Source: Neurospora intermedia (Eukaryota; Ascomycota; Sordariomycetes; Sordariales; Sordariaceae). From it: DNA of 64,000 nucleotides. Below the pieces are notes generated by a model. The model did not search any database, was not told the DNA's origin, and saw only the letters and a list, made by a program, of their open reading frames with translations. Position 1 is the first letter of the stretch. Each line of letters starts with the position of its first letter. Position numbers and translations under genes: made by a program. This document shows positions 34,068 to 42,342 of this stretch, in pieces. Location: assembly GCA_037102815.1 (NCBI GenBank), contig BTPP01000005.1, positions 3,224,001 to 3,288,000 of the forward strand. Direction: 5' to 3'.

Positions 34068-34100
34068 CATATGTCAACCATATGTCGATCATATGTCTTG
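34068..34100. repeat. Three 11-bp direct repeats of CATATGTC
   Basis: CATATGTC recurs at 34068, 34079 and 34090, each followed by three variable bases, so the palindromic CATATG core repeats once per helical turn. Confidence 0.85.
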
Positions 34101-34118
34101 TAATTACGGTAATTACAA
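34098..34118. repeat. 21-bp near-perfect palindrome
   Basis: TTGTAATTAC, one central G, then GTAATTACAA: ten-base arms pair fully. It overlaps the right arm of the MITE-like candidate. Confidence 0.9.
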
Positions 34119-35285
34119 AGGTGTACTTGAGATACCTTCGGCTTAAGAAAAATGGAGTATGCACGGACCAGTCTGATGCCCCTAATCACCATGTCCGGGA
34201 CCTTCAGTCCCTTCAGTTTGTTTGACGCCCTTTTCTTCTGATCTTCCAGCGGCATCGATGCAATTGACCAAAGAAAGGCCGTGTTCCAGCCTTTCATCCC
34301 AACGTCTCGTGGGGTCCAAGCTGACTTTTGCACACTTAGTTCAAGTTCAAAAAGTTCTCGGTCGTATTTCACATTTTGATGTTTCTTCCATAACCGAAAC
34401 TAAGCCTATCTATAAACTTTCTTTTCCCTTGCGGACCGTGTGAGAACTTCGATGGAGAGACTTTGCTTACATGATCGACTTCTACGCGATTCGGCATTTC
34501 GCGTTGCTTACTTACTGCAACCCACATTTGCCAGTCCATCTTCAACCTTTTTCCGTACTGTCTCCCTGCAACTTCTGTGTACACTACTTTGTAGAGGGAG
34601 ATGGTCCCCATGATATCATTACTCAGATGATGACGAAAGGGGAAAGAGACGAAGAAGCCGTGAAAGAGGCAAACATTTGCGATTCACAGTGTAGTATATA
34701 CACGTCACGATTCTCTCTGTTCTCTCTGTTGGTTGTGCAGGTACTTGGACTGATACTCGAATTAAATACACTACTAATCGTACCGCCGCCGCCAACTCCG
34801 GCATGCTTACTGAGGTGGACACGGCCGCGCTTGCGTCAGATAGGGTCCACGTCATGTCACCATTCCAAATACAAATCTCAAATAGATAGCACATCCAATG
34901 TGGTTCCCCAGTCTCTCGGTGTAGTGTCAAAACGCATTGGGTTAAAGACATTCTAGATCGGGCCTGTCGCAATTGGATGCAGGGTAGTCCCCCCACTTCG
35001 ATTGAGACAGTGTGCCGACACTAGCGTACATATTCCAAATCCTGGGGCCGCCAAACTGCACAGTCCTCGCAGACACAGACAACTATTGAAGGTAACTAGA
35101 GGTACTACCCGCACCAACACCACCGCAACCGCGCCCCGAGGATTACCAACCGCAGCTGTCGCAACCGTACCCCGCGGCTTGTCTTTTACTTGGTTGCTTC
35201 CCGACCCTCGCTTCGTCCCCCAGACCACTCTTTATTTTTGCGATACCAGCTCGGACACCGTTGTGGTGGTTTATATCTTTCGTCC

Positions 35286-36877
35286 ATGCCCTCTCTGTCC
35301 TTCCTTGTTCGACCTTCTGTTGTCTCGTCCAGACTTGCTTCAGGCCGAGTTGGTTCTTTGTCTAGACATTTCTCCGTCACAGCTCTCAACATGGCTCCCA
35401 TTTCCAAAGAAACCGATTTTCTCGTCATTGGTGGTGGCAGTGGTGGCATTGCGACTGCCCGCGCTGCTGCTGGCAAGTATGGCATCAAGTCCATGGTAGT
35501 CGAGGCCAAGCGCTTGGGAGGTACATGTGTCAACGTTGGGCAAGTCGCCTTTCCATTTTTGTCATTGCGTCCGTCTTGCTCGAAATGTCAAGCGCTAACA
35601 ATCTCTCTTCCTCTTGTAGCTGCGTACCCAAAAAGGTTACCTTCTACGCCGCTCTTATTGCCGAAACCATTCACCAGGCCAAGGACTACGGCTTCAGCGT
35701 CGAGCAAACTGCTCCCTTCGACTGGCCTACCTTCAAGCAAAAGCGCGACGCTTATGTCGCACGTCTCAACGGCATCTATGAGCGCAACCTCGCCAACGAC
35801 AAGGTCGAGTACGTGCACGGCTGGGCCAAGCTCCTGTCCCCCAACTCGGTTGAGGTTACTCTCGATGACGGTACCAAATCGGTCGTCAACGCCAAGAAGA
35901 TCCTGATCGCCGTGGGCGGCAACCCGACCATCCCTCCCCATATCCCCGGCTCAGAATATGGTACCAACAGCGACGGCTTCTTCGACATCGACACCCTCCC
36001 CAAGAAGGTCGCCCTTGTTGGCGCCGGCTATATTGCTGTCGAGTTTGCTGGCATGTTGAACGCCCTCGGCGTGGAGACTCATCTCTTCATCCGCCACGAT
36101 ACCTTCCTTCGTAGCTTCGATCCTATGATCCAGCAGGTGTCGGTCAAAGAGTATGAGCGCATCGGGGTCAAGGTCCACAAGAAGAGCCAACTCACCCGTG
36201 TCGAGAAGGATGCGGCGGGCAAGCTAGCTATCAACTTCAAAGAGGGTGAGGGCGAGCAGTCTATTTCCGACGTCGACCATCTCATCTGGGCTGTTGGTCG
36301 CACGCCGGCGGTGGAGGGTCTCGGCTTGGACAAGGCGGGTGTCAAGACCAACGAAAAGGGCTACATTGAGGTGGACGAGTACCAGAACACCAGCACCGAG
36401 AACATCTACGCCGTTGGTGATGTGTGCGGTCAGGTTGAGTTGACCCCCGTCGCCATTGCTGCCGGTCGCAAGCTGGCCGCCCGTCTGTTTGGCCCTGAGG
36501 AGTTCAGGACACTCAAGCTGAACTATGATAATGTGCCATCCGTTGTGTTCGCCCATCCTGAAATCGGTTCCATTGGCCTTACCGAGCCCGAGGCGGTTGC
36601 CAAGTACGGTGCCGAGAACCTCAAAATCTACAAGTCTAGCTTCACTGCCATGTACTACGCCATGATGAAGCCTGAGGATAAGGCACCGACCGCCTACAAG
36701 CTCATTTGCGCTGGCCCCGAGGAGAAGGTTGTTGGTCTGCACATTATCGGCCTTGGTAGCGGCGAGATCCTCCAGGGCTTCGGTGTGGCCATCAACATGG
36801 GCGCGACCAAGGCCGACTTCGACAACTGCGTGGCTATTCACCCCACCAGCGCCGAGGAGTTGGTGACCCTCAAGTAA
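35286..36877 (+). CDS. gtr-1: Glutathione reductase, mitochondrial and cytosolic forms likely
   Basis: Two exons, 35286-35539 and 35620-36877, give 503 residues from ATG 35286, or 468 from the in-frame ATG 35391. The flavoenzyme reduces glutathione disulfide with NADPH. Visible parts (short-form numbers): FAD-binding [13 protein letters not shown], redox-active Cys46 and Cys51 in CVNVGCVPKKV, the NADPH fold [17 protein letters not shown], the second FAD block [10 protein letters not shown], and the active-site base region [11 protein letters not shown]. All are intact. The 35 extra residues of the long form ([20 protein letters not shown]) are rich in Arg and Ser without acids, like a mitochondrial presequence. 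The 80-nt intron begins GCAAGT, a GC-AG intron; no GT donor preserves the CVNVGC motif. The joined glycine codon lies between the two redox cysteines. Confidence 0.95.
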
Positions 36878-37700
36878 ACAGAGTGCGGATAGGCGAAAAG
36901 GGTGGTTTTCATTGATTTGTACCTATTTAAACAGGATATACCTCTGCATGTTTGGAAGATGGTGTTTATTCGTAGCGTGGCAGCCTTGTTAGAAGCAAAA
37001 GTTGGAAATGATACCTAATCAGTAGACAATCGCGAGATATCACTTTATGTTGTGTTCATTGTCTCTTGGGTGCAAGTTGAGAACATCAAACAACCGCCGA
37101 GATAGGCGAAGATAAAGAGCAAGAACGCGACAAGCGCCCATGGAATGTACTCCGATAAGATAGAACTGACTGGCTGTGACGTGCTTTGTACCCAGAAGTG
37201 CTCAATTGTAGAGCTAGGGCCCGTTTCAGCCGAGGGTACTTGGCAGCTGGAAGAACCCAAATTGGGGAGGGAGACCCATTCGCGGTGTTCAAGTACCTGT
37301 ACGGCGAGCCATTCTGTCAGAGGCGCAAAAAGTCAGACCACCACAACCAATGGCCTGCGACTGGTCAGATACAATACATACCCACTACGCACAGCTGTCA
37401 GAGCTGTGTGGCCAGCTGAGACAGCCTAGCTTATTCCCAATTCCGAATGTCAAGATTCCGCAGTAGCGTCACGGACCACCTCGGGCAGCTCCTCCAGTTT
37501 CATCACCACACTCCAAGTGCTTTCCCACCTCGACTCTCCTTGACACCAGCTTCTGACCGAGCAAGGAATCGCCAAATTTCCACTCAAGGTATGCCGTTCT
37601 CCTTGTGATATCACTCTGCAGGTCGCCCTGAGCTCTGCTCCCAATCGCACCTTTGAATTCTGGATAGCTGACTGCGTGTGAATTGCTTGCGAGAAAAAAG
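36878..37700. other. Gap between glutathione reductase and COX8 genes
   Basis: 820 bases. A minus-strand frame at 37260-37045 without an ATG encodes one hydrophobic stretch (WALVAFLLFIFAYLGG) and is discussed as a weak small-protein candidate. Otherwise it is 3' UTR and the COX8 promoter. Confidence 0.45.
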
Positions 37701-38023
37701 ATGTTCTCCCGTGTTGCCCTCCGCGCGGCTCCCCGCCAACAGCCCTTCAGCCTCGTTGCTCGCCGCACTTTCCAGACCACCCGCACCCAGCTCTCGTCGC
37801 CCTACCACTACCCCGAGGGTCCCCGCTCTAACCTTCCCTTCAACCCCAAGACCCGCTTCTTCTGGTTCCGTTACCTGATGTACTGCGTCGTCGGCTTCGG
37901 CTCCCCTGTTGCCATTGCCGGTGCGTGATTTCTCCCTGATCCGAGAGCGAAAGTATACGGTCCCACTGACGTAACCTGATTCCAAACACAACAGTCTGGC
38001 AGACCTACCGCCCCCGCTCTTAA
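37701..38023 (+). CDS. cox8: Cytochrome c oxidase subunit COX8/VIIc, nuclear-encoded
   Basis: Two exons, 37701-37920 and 37995-38023, give 82 residues. The intron starts GTGCGT, ends ACAG and is phase 1; exon 2 holds only nine codons plus the stop. Residues 1-30 are Arg-rich and acid-free (MFSRVALRAAPRQQPFSLVA), a mitochondrial presequence. The mature part begins near SSPYHYPEGPRSNLPF, the hallmark of this family, then NPKTRFFWFRYLMYC and one membrane span ending in AVWQTYRPRS. It is a small structural subunit of respiratory complex IV in the inner membrane. It is too small to be found without joining the tiny last exon. Confidence 0.94.
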
Positions 38024-39477
38024 ACGGCTCGCTACCAGCTGTTATGCGGGTGCCGATATGATTGGGAAGTTTGAGCGGGCGATGAGTTTGATGGGTGCGT
38101 ACTAAAGGGGGGAATGCCGAAAGGGGGGAAACGCAAAAAATTGACCGGCACGAATATGGTCGCAGGTAGTCCGGACTGTCCGGGCGCTCTTCTGTATATG
38201 ATACGACACGGATAGAAACCACCATCATCATCATCATCATCGACCCCGACGTTTCTCTCTCTTTGGACCCTACGAGAACCATTGGCTCTGGCAAACCTTC
38301 TGACTTTGTTAAGGGGAAGATGGAGGGTGGCAATGGGTGCTGAGGCTCCTGGCTGAAGCTCTGATCATGGATGGAGGGAAAACTTGCTGGGATGAGATCT
38401 GGCATGGGACGACCTGGAAGCCATCGAATGCTTCGACAATGGTGTGAGGTAAGCAAGCTACGTAGAGCACCATTAACTGACTGCGTCTGTATTGAGTGGC
38501 GTTATGGTAAGTCTTCTCAGGTAAGGTGTTTTGAGAACAGCACTCCAAGGCCGGAAAAGCGGTGCTTCTGACCTGTTCACTGCTCCGGTAGAGTTCTGGA
38601 GCTCAAATATGTGACTTTCAGAATAAAGGCGACAATGCGAGCTCAAGGATGTAGCTACATGGTCACGTTTTCAGGGTAATGCTGCCAGCAGCTTCCCGGT
38701 CAGCTGCTCGTAGGCATAATAGACAGCAGTGATTGGAAGTCCACCTACTCTGATCATGCCCCATGACATATCGACATCGACCTTGGCACCGGATGGGGGC
38801 GACGACTTGGGCGCCGGAGGACAAAACGGTTGCTATAGTGTGGCTATCAGGAAGAGACCAACGACCAATGTAAACAAAGCCCCTGATCGGAGAGTCCTCG
38901 GCACAGCCAACCTATGTTTCACACTCGGGACACCGACTAAGGTTGCAGTTATGCAGCTATGCGCACAAGCCAATCGGCCAGCTCCCGTTACCCCGTGTAA
39001 ATGCATTCCAGATACTTTGCGCCAGAGCAGAGCGAAAGTACCCTTTCGGAGCTCGCCCCCTGTCTGTTAGTGCCAGGTACTTACTTGCCCAGGGTCCGCT
39101 ACCTCTAGGGTACCCACGACGCCGCCGGTTCCCCCCCAAAGATCACAACGTCAACCGCCATTCCATTCCACCTGCCAGGAGCAGGAGCCGCAACAAAACA
39201 CAACGCCAACAAACGCTACACTAATTTTACCACCCAAACACTACGACGGAACACCTAGAGAGCATCACCCGCATCTTCTTAGACCCGCCTTGCGACAGAA
39301 ACTACGCTGAACACGTTGCGCGACATGGTATGAGGTGAAGCGAACATGCAGACTTGCCGTCCAGGCAACACGTTATACGGATCACCGAAGACGACGTCAA
39401 GAAGAAACACAACATATTCAACAACGGACTTCCCACCACCACGCGAATAATACAAACACACACACATATACACAAAA
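38024..39477. other. 1.45 kb gap before sec-6
   Basis: It holds the COX8 3' UTR and the sec-6 promoter and leader. A (CAT)6 run is at 38223-38241. Plus-strand frames here have no family resemblance. The last 250 bases are rich in A and C, as in many fungal 5' leaders. Confidence 0.5.
38223..38241. repeat. (CAT)6 microsatellite
   Basis: Six CAT units in the presumed 3' flank of the COX8 gene. Confidence 0.85.
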
Positions 39478-41742
39478 ATGGATTTACCGCCCGTCAACCT
39501 CGCCGAGCTGCTTCGGCACCCCGATGATCTCGACAAGATCACCACCCTGAAGGCCGAGTTCATGCGGAAAAAGGCAGCTGTCGACTCCCAACTACGCAGC
39601 GGCCTGCGGGAGCAGCTCGAGACGACACAGGCCGGCATGAACGGTCTGGCTGACGGGCAAAGGACGGTGCAGCAAATCAAGGAGGAGATGATGAAAATCG
39701 ACAAGATTTGTTCCGAGTCGCAAGACATGATCACCGACTTTGCTACCATCAACCTGGTGTCCCAAGCCCACCGCAACTTTGGAGCCGTCGAGACTATGCG
39801 CCGCAACCTCGAGACTTTCAGCGAGCGCCTGGACGCTATCGACAGGATGTTGAACGAGGACGACGAGGACCCCGAGAACATGCCCAACCTACTGGCTATT
39901 CACTACGAGTTGACGCAGCTCCGTAATATCCGAGACGATGCCATCGAGCAAATACAGAGGGGCGACGATCCAGGCCTGCAGTCCACACTAGAGGATTACT
40001 TCTCCCGCCTGGATAAATACATTGAGTGGTTTGATGTGAATATCACCCTCGTCGCCATGAGTTTGATCAACCTGGTTATTGCGGACAACAACAGTCTGGT
40101 CGTACGTTTCGCACTGATAATAGAAGCTGAGGAAAAGAGCGATCAGCGGGTCTTGGCCTTGCAAGAAGCGCTGAAGGATCACAAGGAAATGGCCACACGC
40201 TTCCAGAGCATAACCGACGGCGCCAAGACGGTCAGGGGCTATAAGGACAAGTTTTTGAAGGCTATCAAGACCTTTGCCGAGGACCAGTTCAAAGAGAGCA
40301 AGGAGAAGTTCTTGGGTGATCCGGATATGCTCGACAAGTCCTTGAAATGGTACTTTAACGACCTGAACGCCGTCAAGATCGGCATGACGCCGCTTATGCC
40401 CAAGAAGTGGAAGATATTCAAGACATGGGCTACTATTTACCACGGCTTGATGCATGACTATCTCATCGGGCTCATCGACGACCCGGAGACCAGCTCGGCA
40501 CATACTTTAGCCATTATCAGCTGGCCTGAGGCTTACTATCGCAAAATGACCAAGCTGGGAATGAAGCAGGATGAACTAACACCACATGTGATTGACAACC
40601 GCGAGGCAGAACTGGTGCGCGACTTCCGCGCCCTCATCATCAAGTTCCTCGACGAATGGATCGACCGTATCTACAAGCAAGAGTGCAAGGACTTTGTTGA
40701 CCGTAATGTCGAGGGTGGTAACCTCGACCAGGACGAGTATGGATACTTCCGCACCAAGAACCTGGTCGATCTGTGGCGCATGCTCCGCGAACAGGTCGAT
40801 GCCGCGGGCAACTCGAAGCGTGCCGATGTTGTGGAAGGTGTCATCGACACCATGTTTCAGCGCTTGCGTACCCGCCAGCAGTCCTGGCAGAAGATGCTCG
40901 AGGACGAAGCCGCGCGGTACGAGGTGCAACCCCCACAAGGCCAACCAGAGCTGGACGGCTTCCAGCCACTGCAGGACTGGCTCGTGGCGACAGCCAACGA
41001 CCAAATCGCCTGCATCGATGACAACGAGGACGAAGGCCGGATGGCGTACCTCTCCGACTTCCGGCGCAAATTTAGCACGCTCGTGTCACCGCAGTACATG
41101 GACCGGGCCGAGACGGAGATCACGGCTCTGCGCGACGGCTACGTCGACCTGAGCACGTGGTGCATGACCAAGTTTGCCCAACTGGTGTTCGCGGTCGACT
41201 TCCGCACCGTTATGCCCGACTTCTTCACCCCCCGCTGGTACACGACCAACGCCATGGCGCGCATGATCGCCACGTTCGAGGAGTACGTGTCCGACTACAA
41301 GATGGTGCTGCACCATTCGCTCGTCGACATCTTCATCGAGATCTTTGCCGAGGAGCTGCTCATCCGCTACCTGTCATCGGTCCGCAACAAGGGCGCCAAG
41401 TTCCGCAGGCAGGATAACTTCCAAGACAAGATCTTTGACGATCTCTCGACCGCCTTTGACTTCTTCAACAACTTGCCGAACCCCGATGTGGGCAATGCTA
41501 TCAAGGAGACGTGGCGCGTGTCGGAGCCGTTCTTGCAGTTGTTGACGGTCGATAAAGAAGCGGTGCCGGACGCGTTTGCAGAGTTCAAGAGCCAGTATTG
41601 GGATTTGCAGATCAGCTGGGTCGAGGCAGTGTTAAGGTCCAGAGACGATTTTGAGAGAAGCATGTTGAATGCGGTCAAGGCTAGGGCCGCCCAAATGGAC
41701 GTTGTCAGAGGGCCGGAAACTATCATGAGCAAGGTCAAATAA
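39478..41742 (+). CDS. sec-6: Exocyst subunit Sec6 (EXOC3)
   Basis: One exon, 754 residues, ATG 39478 preceded by an A-rich CACAAAA context. The N-terminus is a long coiled coil (about 20-170) with NLLAIHYELTQLRNIRDDA, the conserved Sec6 signature, followed by LEDYFSRLDKYIEWFDVNI. The rest is a helical-rod region of the CATCHR type, with WKIFKTWATIYHGLMHDYL in the middle and a well-conserved C-terminal third. Length agrees with the family (about 750-800). Sec6 is a core member of the eight-subunit exocyst that tethers secretory vesicles to the plasma membrane; in hyphae this acts at the growing tip. No oddity is seen. Confidence 0.95.
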   Translation: MDLPPVNLAELLRHPDDLDKITTLKAEFMRKKAAVDSQLRSGLREQLETTQAGMNGLADGQRTVQQIKEEMMKIDKICSESQDMITDFATINLVSQAHRNFGAVETMRRNLETFSERLDAIDRMLNEDDEDPENMPNLLAIHYELTQLRNIRDDAIEQIQRGDDPGLQSTLEDYFSRLDKYIEWFDVNITLVAMSLINLVIADNNSLVVRFALIIEAEEKSDQRVLALQEALKDHKEMATRFQSITDGAKTVRGYKDKFLKAIKTFAEDQFKESKEKFLGDPDMLDKSLKWYFNDLNAVKIGMTPLMPKKWKIFKTWATIYHGLMHDYLIGLIDDPETSSAHTLAIISWPEAYYRKMTKLGMKQDELTPHVIDNREAELVRDFRALIIKFLDEWIDRIYKQECKDFVDRNVEGGNLDQDEYGYFRTKNLVDLWRMLREQVDAAGNSKRADVVEGVIDTMFQRLRTRQQSWQKMLEDEAARYEVQPPQGQPELDGFQPLQDWLVATANDQIACIDDNEDEGRMAYLSDFRRKFSTLVSPQYMDRAETEITALRDGYVDLSTWCMTKFAQLVFAVDFRTVMPDFFTPRWYTTNAMARMIATFEEYVSDYKMVLHHSLVDIFIEIFAEELLIRYLSSVRNKGAKFRRQDNFQDKIFDDLSTAFDFFNNLPNPDVGNAIKETWRVSEPFLQLLTVDKEAVPDAFAEFKSQYWDLQISWVEAVLRSRDDFERSMLNAVKARAAQMDVVRGPETIMSKVK

Positions 41743-42342
41743 GGGGACACGCAATAGTTATCCTGGGTTGAAAATAGATAGGTTTTAATGATGTGAGATT
41801 CTTGGGATTGGACTGCAGTAGGTACGGAAGTCGGGAAGGGAGTTGGAAGTTCTATGCATATAATGATACCAGCTTTTGTAAGCTACAGCGAAGACATTTC
41901 GAGAGTAAATAAGAGAACCGAAGGCCAGTCTAATGGTGGGTGGTTGTCCGTCACTTGAAATGCTGCCTTCAACTTCCATCATCCATGCAACCACATAAAT
42001 ATTCCTCAAAGTCCAAACTCCGGCTCGCTAAGCGTGCCCTTCTGGTTCGACCCAAACATGCAAATGCCCATAGATACTACGCGACTGGTCCGCGTCTGAG
42101 GGAAGAAAAAAGAAAAAGAAGAAAGCAATATACAAGAAAATATTGACGTCCAGCCATCATCGACGCCATTATAAAAAAAAAAAAAAAAACAAGCAACAAC
42201 AACTCTCTGTAACTATGTAACTTCTGTGCCTAAGCATCATTAGCTCATGGTAGTGTCTGTGACGTTCTGTGTCCCGTTGCCAGACCTCTTTGTCTGTCTC
42301 TGTGTCTGTCTCAATGTTCTGTCGTGATGTGTTTGTACTGTA
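41743..42342. other. Convergent 3' gap, sec-6 and PPR genes
   Basis: 600 bases between two stop codons. A run of 17 A residues is at 42173-42189, and CTGT-rich DNA lies near 42270-42312. No gene. Confidence 0.55.
42173..42189. repeat. Poly(A) run, 17 nt
   Basis: Seventeen A residues in the shared 3' flank of two convergent genes. Confidence 0.95.

Larger units (their letters stand above)
33909..34118. mobile_element. Candidate MITE-like element with short terminal inverted repeats
   Basis: TGTAATTAC at 33909-33917 is inverted exactly as GTAATTACA at 34109-34117, 210 bp overall. Weak extension is seen outwards (ACCT before the left arm; complementary AAGGT after the right arm, with a 2-nt shift). 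Inside are TTAGGG units, a GC-rich hairpin and three 11-bp repeats. No coding capacity and no clear target duplication are seen. The short arms make the call tentative. Confidence 0.35.
33246..35285. other. 2 kb gap between cce1 and glutathione reductase
   Basis: It is divergent, with 5' ends at both sides. It contains a 210-bp MITE-like element with telomere-like units, a hairpin and 11-bp repeats (listed separately). No protein gene is recognisable elsewhere in it. Confidence 0.5.

Noticed and set aside
33909-34118. Helitron end (hairpin near a 3' terminus)
   Set aside because: A GC hairpin is present, but no CTRR terminus follows it and no TC 5' end is seen; the inverted arms fit a MITE-like element better.
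34471-34956. A 161-residue plus-strand frame before glutathione reductase
   Set aside because: Has an ATG but an irregular composition, no domain and no splice context; likely chance.
36224-36841. A 205-residue minus-strand frame opposite glutathione reductase
   Set aside because: Antisense shadow of a highly conserved enzyme; no family resemblance.
37611-38456. A 281-residue minus-strand frame over the COX8 gene
   Set aside because: It covers the whole COX8 gene in antisense and has no recognisable domain; COX8 is certain from its conserved core.
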